From Pilaira anomala (Eukaryota; Mucoromycota; Mucoromycetes; Mucorales; Mucoraceae): a DNA stretch of 27,072 nucleotides. The position numbers and the translations under genes were made by a program. Where the stretch lies: the NCBI GenBank assembly GCA_025716855.1, contig JAIXMQ010000149.1:1-27072 (forward strand). The letters are read 5' to 3'. A model generated the notes under the pieces. The model did no database searches. It saw only the letters and a program-made list of their open reading frames with translations, and was not told the origin of the DNA. Position 1 is the stretch's first letter. The number at the start of each line of letters is the position of its first letter. Shown one piece after another: positions 1-9,173 of this stretch.

Positions 1-271
1 ACTAGCACACACTATTGGGCGTCCATTTTGTACTAATCACTATGGCCAGAGACATAGTAATTGATACTGCTGTTAGATATTTATTTTCGAAGCACAGATA
101 TTTAATTTCCCATCGCAGAAATTTAATTACTGAATCATTTTTCAACCCGCGCTCTATGCATTTATTAAATAAACAGGTGATACTGAAACGCTAGAGGTAC
201 CAGTTTCTACTATATCTTATAAAAAACTTAAAAAATGAGATTTTTTTTTCTTTCATTCACATTCAGAACAA

Positions 272-334
<63 letters not shown>

Positions 335-1028
335 AAAAAAAAAAAGTGGCAGGATGTTAAAGAAAAGGCAAAAAAAATCCCCCCCGGTTTCTGAAATTAA
401 ATGTTTTACAGCTACATTTATACAAGCTTTTTATTTTTAAGCCTATATGTTTTAATATTAAACAGTTACAGTCTCTTTATCTAGTTTTATTTCAGAAACA
501 TATTGATTTGATGCCAAAAAAAAATTTTTTTTTTCTCATTGATTTACTTACGTCACGTGCTCCCCAGCAAATTTTTTAACCCTTAAAAATCAAGAGCCCC
601 GCTTTTCAAGGCTTTTTGTTTATACACAATTCCGAACGTAATGAGATGGGTTAGACGAATCTGGTACATTCCTTTTTTTTTTTGCCAATCTAAACTGACA
701 TGTTTTTAACTTATGGCTTTATTTACTAGAACAGACCGTGGAATAAGCTCATTTACTTTAGAATGCTTTTTCTTTCATGTTCGATTTCTTATATAATAGA
801 CCAAAACTCTAGACACGCCTACAGCTCAAACACGTAATGTGCCTATAATACTATGGTACATAAAGTAACTACTAAATTCATATTCCATATTTTTTTTTAT
901 AAGCTAACCATATAAAAGTTTTTTTATTTAAGAGAAAAAAAGAAATCTATATATTCGGTTTTGTGGAATTAAGATTATGAAAAAAAAAGATACATAATTT
1001 GTCGATGCTAGAACGCAAAAAAAGAAAG
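1..1028. other. AT-rich region without a recognisable gene
   Basis: No open frame with coding character is seen on either strand. The stretch is AT-rich with many short A/T runs and one long A tract (separate entry). No LTR, TIR or RNA gene was recognised. It may be decayed repeat sequence or ordinary intergenic DNA. Confidence 0.5.
275..345. repeat. long A homopolymer tract
   Basis: About 59 A residues, a single C, then 11 more A residues. It could be a microsatellite or the poly(A) end of a retroposed sequence. No target duplication or reverse-transcriptase gene was found beside it. Length is unreliable in such runs. Confidence 0.9.
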
Positions 1029-1460
1029 TTACAAGTTTTGAATGCTACCAACAGAAGATTTGATGTCCATATTAAATACATAGTAAGAAGAGATTACACT
1101 GTGTTCAATATTATTTGTGGATGACTGCACCAGTCCAACCTGACGTGTAATATCAGATAGATTTATTACAGCATACTTTGGATCAATTATTCTACATTCA
1201 GGATCGTCGAGTAATTGTTTTTTCTTGGGTTTATTTATCGTATCAATTGGTATACAAGGATCATAATCGGCAACTTTATGACTCTTCATAACTTCAATTA
1301 ATGCCGAAAATGATGTATACTCTTGATTTGTTGTATCACACGACTTATTATTGTGCTCAAAATAAAATATGACAAAGCCAACGAACCACGATTGCTTAGC
1401 ATTATTACGGGAACTAGAGGAAAGTTGTTTAAAACGTGAGTATGTATGTATATATATAAT
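1029..1460 (-). pseudogene. unrecognised protein fragment, possibly the C-terminal end of a transposon or host protein
   Basis: The minus-strand frame is open from just after a TAG (1461-1463) to the TAA at 1029, about 143 codons. An in-frame ATG lies at 1289, but the coding-looking text extends upstream of it, with residues such as SWFVGFVIFYFEH, so 1289 is probably not the true start. The region has balanced composition (Asp, Lys, Ser, aromatic residues) unlike the AT-rich noise around it. The tail has an alternation like YAVINLSDITRQVGLV that recalls the C-terminal tails of some fungal transposon-encoded proteins; this is a weak impression only. No promoter, start exon or upstream domain was found. 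An open stretch at about 1640-1750 on the same strand may be another fragment. I do not recognise the function. Confidence 0.35.
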
Positions 1461-2738
1461 CTAATACATTTAAAATATAGTCTAATAATTACTCTATATA
1501 GCAAGATTTAAACATAACTGGATGTTTACCACGACGATTTTCCTTTTTCTTTTTTCTATCAAAAGCACAGCTTTATATTTCATCATTCATCTATGCTCTA
1601 ACAGCAATTGTTATTGCAAAGTTATTGATTTTCACTGGATGAAAAGTAGAACTGGAACGACTGTAGTATTTCTTAAGGGATCTGATAATACTCTTGATTG
1701 GTAGAAACACGAAGTCTTTTTTTGCTGTTAGGAGGATTGGGCAAAGTGTAATTAGATATTATTTGTGATTGAAAAGATGAAAAGTACTACTGTTATATAG
1801 GTAAAAAAAAAAGAGAGATAAAACATAATGGCTCATTTATTTATATATGTTGTAAAAATTAGATGGTCTTGTAAAAATGGATGATTTTGACAATCTGGAT
1901 GATTTTAACAAATTAGTTATACAAATTGAAAGTACACAACGGATCGTTCAATTCCTTTGAAAAATCAGATCATCTTCTTTAAAGTTTGAACGAATCAATA
2001 AGGTTTGTCTATTTTTGTGAGTTACAAATATAGAATTTCGTAATTTTATTGGTTGTCTTATGCACAAAAAAAAAAAAAAAAAAAAGGAAGGTAATTATAT
2101 AAAAGAGCTCTTTTTTATTTTCTCTCTCTCTTTCCTCTTTTCTTTCTTTTTTTTATCATCTCTTTCATTTATTTTTTTTTCGTATTATTTCTTTAACAAT
2201 AAAACCATTCATAACTTATATCTCATATTACAATTATCACATTTGCTTTTAAATTTCATTTTATTTTAAAGTAGGAATAAAATGCCACTTTTATTATACA
2301 AACTTACAGGCTTTACTCTCTAGGGGTCATGGATCTTTCTGAGCAATAAGGTACTCAAATTTACTTTAAGTCTTTAAACTATAACGGCTTATGCTAATGC
2401 TTATCCTTCTTGGACATCAGGAATCTTGGAGTTTGTTTCTCACAGCTTAAAGCTGAATATTATTTTTTTAAGGTACATCTTTGACAAATAAAACAATTAA
2501 AGACATGTATAGTAACTTCTTCTTTAAATTCAAAACAGTTTATATGTATTTCAATCAACTTATTGTATAGCAAGGGTAAATTTAAAAATATATCACTCTA
2601 AACTACAAACATTTAATTATCTTTCCTTATTTTACGTAATACTTTCGAATTTTATTTTTTGGTGTATTCCAAATATGTAATACTGGATCCTAGTAATAAT
2701 AGACTTTTTCAAGTCATATTATCACATCAAGGAATGTT
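1461..2738. other. AT-rich region without a supported gene
   Basis: Contains short runs of A (about 2065-2084) and T-rich, CT-rich stretches. The open frames here encode low-complexity Phe/Ser/Leu or Lys tracts and have no recognisable domain. Nothing else is supported until the left terminal repeat of the DNA transposon. Confidence 0.5.
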
Positions 2739-2773
2739 TAACGTGCGATCGGACTTAAATGTGATATTTTTGA
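2739..2773 (+). repeat. left terminal inverted repeat of the 2.9-kb DNA transposon
   Basis: 35 bp, beginning TAACGTGCGATCGG, identical to the reverse complement of 5576-5610. The first two bases are the probable TA target duplication, leaving a 33-bp TIR. The flanking bases outside the TA do not match each other, which fits a 2-bp TA duplication. Confidence 0.9.
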
Positions 2774-2986
2774 AAATATTTCAAAATCAAGAAAAATGAT
2801 AATTTGAATCCCGACGGTGGATTTTTTTTTGAAATGGCGACTTTTTTTTTATATAGTTAATAGTTAACTGATGGTGTAGATCAAGTAAATGTCAAAAGGC
2901 ATGTGGGGTCTAAAACCAAAAAGTGAAAGCAATATATTTATTCTGTCTAATTCTTTCTTTGACTGTTTTTTTTTATAAATCTTCAT

Positions 2987-3014
2987 AAGTAACCTTTCTA
3001 TGAGAAAGGTAACT
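2987..3014. terminator. hairpin just beyond the transposase stop codon
   Basis: Two 12-nt arms around AACCTTTCT and AGAAAGGTAACT with a 3-base loop and one mismatch. It lies about 6 bp past the stop codon of the minus-strand transposase gene. It could be a 3' UTR structure. A function is inference only. Confidence 0.4.
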
Positions 3015-3019
3015 TTTGG

Positions 3020-5340
3020 TTACAAATTTATAAACATCTGATACAACTTCACGTCCATCCGAACACTACTGTAAGCATCAATATAATTCATACATCTTTG
3101 AAAATATCTTCTAATTTTTCTAATATCGCCAGCCTTATCCAAAAAATCAAGGATTTTAGCCTCAAGTGATTTAAACGTATAATCAAAATGGAGACGAGCT
3201 TCACGCTTGGCACCACCCCAGTACATCTCAATCCAGTTGCATTCACAGTGGTATTTGGGATATAACTCAAATATATGTCCAGCTTCCACAACTGTTTCCT
3301 CTAAGGCCGTCTTTTGTGCAGCGAAATCAGGTCTTTTTTGCAAAAAGTGCCTAGCACAACACATGGAAGCTATTCCAGGAAATGGATTTTTACAATCTAT
3401 TTTCCATTCATTACCATCCAAATCGTGAAGCCATTGCCCTCTATCAGTCAGAACAGTTTTGATACCTGTATTAAAAAAAAATTCATTTTAATAAAAAGTC
3501 AACTAATGTGTAATTGTTTATAGTTATTTACCTTTAAAAAAGCGCTTTCTGTGTACTGTAACCTTTCCACTTCTGCTTCTTAGTTTCTCTTCGGTTTCAT
3601 AAAAAAGCGGTTGTTTTAATATTTTACCACTAGACAACGTTATAGTCGTGTCTTTGAACTGGAATTTTTCTGTTTTCGGCCAAACCCTGTCTTTCAAAGT
3701 CATACGGCTAGCGACAAGAGCATCGTCAGCAAAAGCAGAGTGATTTGAGCTGTTGTCGAATAAGAACACGGCAATACAGCCAGGATGTAATATTTCAAAA
3801 AGGTTAATTACATCCTTGAGCTGTTTTACCATGTGCTTATAGGTCCACCAGTCTTCTCTATCTCCACCAGCTTTAAAATACTCTCTCGAGGTCTTGTCAC
3901 CGTGTCTCATAGTACCATGGCAAGGGCATTGGGACTCACTGACCATTATAGAGGAGCCTTGACCCTTCTTACGAATGTAGTTTTCGTCTTCTTTTAGCCA
4001 AAATTCTCGCTTTCCACCATTTGCGTAGAAAGTTGATTCATCATGTGTGACAAAAACAATTTTTTTTTCACCGTCTTCTAAAACAGGTTGAAGTACTTTT
4101 TCCATGTCTTCACCTTCGTAAAATTCAGATCGTTCCATGTAATCAACCATTCGTTTACTCCAAGCATCTCTGTATTCAACTACATTCGTACGTTCATGAC
4201 CATCAAAAAAAATAGCCTTTTCGTTCTTACGATAAGCGTATCCCCATTCATACAAATAGTTTGATAATGTGGTGGCACAGATGTTACCTGTTACACCGAG
4301 AAGACTTGGGACAATTTCTTCATCAATGAATTCCAAAATTTTGTCAATTGTTCGATACTGGGGCTTTGTTTTCTTAATCATTTCAAGTACTTTCAGTTTT
4401 ACATCATTGTCACTCAAAAAAGATACTCTTTTGACATGAACACCTTGACAGTGATCGGACAAAACTTGCTCATTGAGAAACTCCTTAGCCCACTTGATGA
4501 TCGCTTTATGCCTGTAGTACTTTGAGTGATTTGGCCAAATGTATTTAGCAGCTTTTTCTGCGGATTTTATTTTTTTAAGGCCATCCAATCTGAAATCGAA
4601 ATACAATTTGATTGACATGTATCTAGCTTTGTTATAGGAATTAACTTGACTATTTTCATGGCTTTTGTTCATTACTGGCTTCGTGTACTCAACAAGAATG
4701 TTGTATAAGCTTTTGATTTTGAGCAGCTCTCTTTTAGTGTGAGACAACTCTTCTTTTTCCTTTTTTTCATTAACTTCTTGTTGCCCTATAATAGAAAATC
4801 CAAAATTGGTTAATTTACCAGAAGGCTTTACTTTTTCTGCTTCCTTTTGTCTTCTCCACATTGTTGTAGCTGAATTAAAAGTGTAATTTCCTCCTCTAGC
4901 TTTTTTGTATGAAGAGCCATCATCACGAAGAATATTATTGACGTCCAAAGGTTGAAATGCTAATGATAAGTTCGTATTTTCGACGTTATATAGCAATTCA
5001 TCTGTATCGAGCTGCCATATTTGCCAATCTTCTTGAAAAACTTCTTTTTTTTTTCAAGTTCGGTTACGCCTGTAGAAGCTATTTTACCATCTGAATTTCT
5101 AATTTTTCTTCTAGCAGCGAGTTGTGTTTTTTTAAGACGAGGTATTTTTATTAACGAGTAACTGGTTTTTTGTGTTTGAAAATGTATAACTAGTTAAAAG
5201 ATAACAATATATTACCTAACTACCTATAATTCGTGATACATAAATATTATGTCATGTACTTACAGCGTACTTTCAGAAATTTCTAGAAAGCTCGAAGCTT
5301 TTCTCAAAATTCTATTGGCTATTAATGTTACACGAGTATT
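3020..5340 (-). CDS. DDE transposase of a widespread fungal family, with introns and one homopolymer frameshift
   Basis: Cut-and-paste transposase acting on the flanking TIRs. The main exon (3532 to about 5044, minus strand) carries the first catalytic motif THDESTFYANGG and the second, FDNSSNHSAFADDA. The exon after the 3466-3531 intron carries the third, CECNWIEMYWGGAKR, with the acidic residue in IEMYW. This D...D...E order and the surrounding text match a large transposase family of basidiomycetes and Mucoromycota. The N-terminal part reads through a second predicted intron (5162-5263) into a helix-turn-helix-like segment (ASSFLEISESTL, then a basic stretch RLKKTQLAARRK). Between that segment and the main exon a run of ten A residues (5045-5054) breaks the frame; one more A would join them. 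No convincing ATG is seen: a TAA lies just upstream of 5349, so the first exon may be missing or altered. About 650 codons are recognisable in total. Confidence 0.8.
3466..3531 (-). other. 66-nt spliceosomal intron in the transposase gene
   Basis: On the minus strand the donor is GTAAAT and the acceptor ATACAG. It is a phase-1 intron: removing it joins FFKG to IKTVLTDRGQW in one frame and brings the third catalytic motif into the same protein as the first two. The unspliced frame stops three codons in. The length is typical for fungal introns. Confidence 0.85.
5162..5263 (-). other. predicted 102-nt intron near the transposase N terminus
   Basis: Canonical donor GTAAGT (5263-5258, minus strand) and acceptor AACCAG. 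Splicing joins a phase-2 exon end to a frame encoding YSLIKIPRLKK. Both flanking segments look coding (basic, helix-turn-helix-like), but there is no independent evidence for the splice. Confidence 0.55.
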
Positions 5341-5575
5341 TTTGGTATTTTAATGGGCTATTCTTTTTTTTTCATATTTTTACTTTTACATAGTTGCTAC
5401 CGCTTAAAATTTAAAAAACCGACCAACTTTGAAGAGTTTCAGAAGGTAATTTTTATAATTAAAACAAAATTTAAATCAACAAAAGTTGTTTATAAAGGCT
5501 TTAAAAATAGTATTTGTTGATTTAGAAGTTGATATGTTTATTTTTGGATCGTCTGAAAACTCTAGAAAATCGTCC

Positions 5576-5610
5576 TCAAAAATATCACATTTAAGTCCGA
5601 TCGCACGTTA
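5576..5610 (-). repeat. right terminal inverted repeat of the 2.9-kb DNA transposon
   Basis: Perfect reverse complement of 2739-2773, including the outer TA. It lies about 235 bp upstream of the first recognisable coding sequence of the transposase, so it probably overlaps or borders the promoter. Confidence 0.9.
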
Positions 5611-6054
5611 ATATTTCTCTGTTACTTTTCTAGACTTTTTTTTTATATTTGTTACTATTATCTATAACGCTCATTTACATGTATATAAAATAAATAAAAT
5701 GTTCCATTTGTTCACATTATAATTTTTAATCTGTCTTTATAAACCATATTATTACTATGGACGCATTCAAATATTTGCTTTTTTTTTTTTTTTTTTTTTT
5801 TTTTTGTATCATATTTCGATTCGTTTTAAAGTTCAAACGATACCATATTTTGTATATTTAATGCCGTTATACGGTCTTTATTTCACTGAAGACAGTAATT
5901 TGTTTACGCTCTTTAGAATATATTTTACCGTCATTAGGTTATTTTACACTCTCTTTAGTAAATATAATTCGGCTCTCATCATAATTATTACGGTACTTAG
6001 TGAATAATTTACTGAATTATTAAGAGTAAAAAAAACCGTCGTCAGTAATCATAT
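5611..6054. other. AT-rich region without a gene
   Basis: Contains a 27-base T tract at 5779-5805. The open frame beyond it is Phe/Leu/Tyr-rich translation of AT-rich DNA and has no recognisable domain. Short CACTGAA and TACTGAA words, which become frequent to the right, begin at about 5886. Confidence 0.5.
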
Positions 6055-6145
6055 TACTGAAATTATCTGTATTTTTTTTTTCTATCCTTCGAATTTTAAT
6101 TACTGAAATTATTAGTATTTTTTTTTCTATCTTTAGAATTTTAAT
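6055..6145. repeat. two tandem copies of a ~45-bp AT-rich unit, with a third copy beyond the solo LTR
   Basis: The unit begins TACTGAAATTAT and ends GAATTTTAAT, with a T run in the middle. Copies lie at about 6055-6100 and 6101-6145. A third, more diverged copy starts at about 6587. The intervening 6148-6582 looks like an insertion into the array. Confidence 0.65.
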
Positions 6146-6147
6146 TA

Positions 6148-6582
6148 TGATGTGACCAGACATGTTCATATAATACTTCACTCACATATTCACATATACA
6201 CGGTCACTACCACTTAATCTATTATCCACCGATTACTAATAAACATTCGTTCTACTAAGTTATATATACTATCGTCCAGTAATACTGATCCGGTAAATAG
6301 TAACATGGATTATCCGTTAACATTGACAGGTTCTGGTTATTCTATTTTAACTACACCAGGAACATGGGTCAATGTGACACGATGATTGGTATTGTTCTTC
6401 CTGCATCAATAACAAGCACGGACCTGAATAATGATTTACACTCAGTTTTGACATGTATATAAACCCTCCATATTTTTGTAAATAATAAAAGAATTATCTT
6501 ATTTTGCGTCTGATTATTTTTATAGTTCCTTTACTATTTTTTATTTCGTATCCAATCTATATTTTATAGCTCGGATACATCA
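6148..6582 (+). mobile_element. probable 435-bp solo LTR
   Basis: Ends are TGATGT and ACATCA, a perfect 6-bp terminal inverted repeat of TG/CA type. A TATA box (TATATAAA, about 6456) is followed by AATAAA at 6484-6489, which gives plus orientation. The flanking 5-mers are aatta and aataa, a one-mismatch target duplication. It interrupts the 45-bp tandem array. It does not resemble the LTR piece of element A or the LTRs to the right. No internal domain accompanies it. Confidence 0.5.
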
Positions 6583-6739
6583 AATAACTGAAATTTTTAG
6601 TATTTTTATTTCTACCTTCAGTATTTTAAATACTGAAAAATTCAGTAATTAAATTTCTATCTTCAGGGTACATTATAACTCATATATACTGAATTTTAGC
6701 TGTAACTTTTCAGTGTATATGTACACTGAACATAGTATT
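6583..6739. other. short AT-rich stretch rich in TTCAGTA/TACTGAA inverted words
   Basis: Several small palindromes, for example TTCAGTATTTTAAATACTGAA-like and TTCAGTG...CACTGAA at about 6709-6730. The truncated 3' end of element A abuts this sequence directly, with no LTR between. Confidence 0.5.
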
Positions 6740-7834
6740 TTATTTACTTCTAGTGGCCATAGTGAATACTGCTCCCATAGCAAAATTGCTTGCATCGCAA
6801 AGCAGATCATATGGTAAATTTGGATTCGGATAAGCGAGTTCAGGTAAGTCAGTTAGAATGCTCTTAAGTTGTTTAAAAACTTGTTGACATTTATCATTCC
6901 AGTTCCAATCAGATTCCTTTTTCAACAACGAATACAATGGGCTTGCAATTGTACTTAAATTAGCTATATAACGATGATAAAAAGTACATATCCCCAAAAA
7001 TTGCTGTAATTCATTGACATTTGTAGGTTTAGGCCATGACTGGATAGGAGCAACCTTTTCCGGATTACTTCTAATTCCTGTACCGGATACAATGAAACCC
7101 AAAAACTGAACCTCTCTAACTAGGAACCGACATTTTTTTAATGATACCTTTAAGTTCCATCTGTTCAGAATCTTGAGCACCTCGGTCAATTTTTGAATAC
7201 TTTCCTCACGAGTCTTAGCATGACAAAGTACATCATCTAAATAAAAAATAGTGAATAATTTTACTTCCCTTAAAATATGATCCATAAATCTTGAAAACGT
7301 AGCTGGGCTGTTACATAATCCTTGTGCCATAACCGTATATTCATAGAAACCTTTACTTGTTGCAAATGCTGTTTTTGTTCTACTATTCTCAGATAAGGGA
7401 ATTTGAAAATAAGCGCTTTTAAGATTAATAGTGCTGTACCAAGAAGAATGGGCTAATTGATCTATAAGATCTTCCATTCTAGGTAAAGGATATTTATCCT
7501 TTACAGTCACCGCATTTACACCTCTGAAGTTGTTTACAAATCGGTTGGTACCGTCAGGTTTAGGTACTGCCAATAGTGTCGAACACCAAGCAGACTTACT
7601 AGGCTGCAATACCCCTTTCTCTAAAAGAGCATCGACGGCTTCATTAATTACCTCATCTTCTTTAGGCGAAACACGTCTTCGACGACGAACAACAGGTGCT
7701 GCATCACCAGTATCGATAATATGTTGAACTGGAGCATTTGTTATTGTCTGTTGTTCTGACTCATCATACAAACTTGGCATTGTCACTAATATATCGACAA
7801 TATCTGTAGGAATATCTGAAAATTGAGCAATTAA
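6740..7834 (-). pseudogene. pol: reverse transcriptase of element A, cut off at the start of RNase H
   Basis: Copies element RNA into DNA. The frame opens just after the A run at 7835-7844; the coding text starts before the first ATG at 7780. RT motifs in order are LPRMEDLIDQL, STINLKSAYFQIPL, TAFATSKGFYEY, AQGLCNSPATFSRFM, YLDD (7232-7243, catalytic Asp pair) and VQFLGFIVS. The connection domain follows (FLGICTFYHRYIANLS). The RNase H domain begins with YDLLCDASNFAMGA and ends after about ten more residues at a TAA in unrelated AT-rich sequence. About 200 residues of RNase H/connection and all of integrase are missing, so the product cannot support transposition. Confidence 0.85.
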
Positions 7835-8277
7835 TTTTTTTTTTGGTCCATTTCCACAGTAAGTGTATTATTTGAGACATGAAAGTTAGCTTGATTTCGT
7901 TGAATTAAAGTTTTATACTTTGGATCAAGTAATACATCCATACGAAGGATCCAATCCATTCCTAAAATAATTGGTACATTCTGCTTAGTTACCATCCTCA
8001 ATTCTACACTTGGATACGTATATCCTGCGATTGAACAACTAAAACTAGCGGCCTTATCCGAAAATTCAATAGACTCATTTCCATAACATAGCCTAATTCT
8101 TGGAGCATCCTCAGTAATTAATCCCAATCTAGCAGCTTCTTCATGACTAATACTTGACATCATTGCGCCAGTATCCATTAAACATTCCGTTACTAATGCA
8201 TTATCATTAATTGCCCTGACACCAAAACTTCTTGGATCATTACTACCACCAACGAATGTAGGGATCAAATCATTTGC
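7831..8277 (-). pseudogene. pol: retropepsin-type aspartic protease of element A
   Basis: Cleaves the Gag-Pol polyprotein. The active-site loop is LMDTGAMMSS, followed by the flap/core region and the conserved ILGMDWI motif near the end of the domain, a normal arrangement for Ty3/Gypsy proteases. The frame continues directly from gag after one TAA (8278-8280), so the two belong to one reading frame separated by a stop. It ends at a TAA just after a run of ten A residues (7835-7844). One extra A would carry the frame into the RT frame. Confidence 0.8.
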
Positions 8278-9077
8278 TTATAGGATTTGCGGATTTGAAT
8301 TAAACCCACCGACCTTGTAGAAGAGATTGTTAGTAATATCTAATTCTACGTCGTTAATCTCTAAATTTGAACTACCTCGTTTATTGTCGATCGAAGTGGC
8401 TTTTTGATTATTACTACGATACGACTTGTCATTTCTTTTTGACATGGATCCAGCTTGACGAACTAAGTAGCAATCTTTTGCAATATGGCCTATCTTTTTA
8501 CACGCATAACAAGTTTTTCCCTTAGATGCTGTTTTGCTTACATTACTACTTGAGCCACTTAAATAGCTTTTCTGACCTTTATTATATCCTTTATAATTTT
8601 GAGCATTAATCCTTTGACTGTCTACATCCATTTCGGTTGGCTCTTCAGGTTGTTGATTTAAAGTTGCATTTCCTTGAACCATAGGTAAAGGTATTACAGG
8701 GTTCTTCTTACTATTACCCTTCATTCTTGTTGCAAATGATCGTCCACGTTCAATATTCATCGCAATGTCAATAGCTTCAGTAAGTGTACGTGGTATTTGA
8801 GCGCTAACAAGATTAACCAAGTCATCATTAAGTGTAGGAAATAGTAACGATAAATGAGGCTCCAAAGAGGATTCATTTTCACCAGGCAATACCTTTAATA
8901 TTTTCGATTTGACTCTAGGTTCAAACGTTTCCATTGATTCACTACCCTTTCGCATACTTTGTAATTCCGTGACAGCTTTAGCTCGTTCTGCGGCTTCACC
9001 CCCAAAGTTAGTTTGAAAAGCTCGTACTGCTAGAGTTAATGATCTTCGAGTTTCTTCAGGCAAATGTAGAAACCAAG
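8278..9077 (-). pseudogene. gag: C-terminal part of Gag of element A, with CCHC zinc knuckle
   Basis: Structural Gag, capsid C-terminal half plus nucleocapsid. It begins at the TA where the Tc1-like element is inserted and continues the capsid text (TWFLHLPEETRRSL, later VSAQIPRTLTEAIDIAM). The zinc knuckle is CYACKKIGHIAKDC, the CX2CX4HX4C pattern that binds element RNA. It ends at a TAA (8278-8280), after which the protease continues in the same frame. That stop could be a natural gag/pol boundary read through at low rate, or a nonsense mutation (CAA to TAA would explain it). Without the insertion it joins the gag part at 10429-11404 in frame. Confidence 0.8.
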
Positions 9078-9079
9078 TA

Positions 9080-9106
9080 CAGTCACAGGTCATAAAGAAT
9101 GATCAT
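9080..9106 (+). repeat. left TIR of the Tc1-like element
   Basis: 27 bp beginning CAGTCACAGGTCATAAAG, identical to the reverse complement of 10400-10426. Flanked outside by TA (9078-9079). Confidence 0.92.
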
Positions 9107-9173
9107 TTTTCTTTTTTTTTAAATAAAAATTTCATATCCTGTTTATTTTTTAAATAATAAGTATAAGCAAAAG

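Larger units (their letters stand above)
2741..5608 (-). mobile_element. complete TA-flanked DNA transposon encoding a fungal-type DDE transposase
   Basis: The 2868-bp unit is bounded by perfect 33-bp inverted repeats and flanked by TA on both sides, as expected for the IS630/Tc1/mariner group. It contains a single gene on the minus strand, transcribed from near the right TIR towards the left TIR. Noncoding DNA of about 245 bp (left) and 230 bp (right) separates the gene from the repeats. The ends are intact, so the element could still be mobilised. Its own transposase frame shows one frameshift in an A run near the N terminus, which could be real decay or a sequence error. Confidence 0.88.

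Noticed and set aside
275..345. Poly(A) tract as the tail of a retroposed gene
   Set aside because: No coding or SINE-like sequence upstream and no flanking duplication seen; many similar A runs occur in the window.
2060..2269. 69-codon Lys then Phe/Ser/Leu-rich open frame
   Set aside because: Starts in an A run and continues in a CT-rich stretch; no domain and no support.
6148..6582. The 435-bp solo LTR as the missing 3' LTR of element A
   Set aside because: It is in the opposite orientation and its 3' end does not resemble the LTR end next to the element A primer-binding site.
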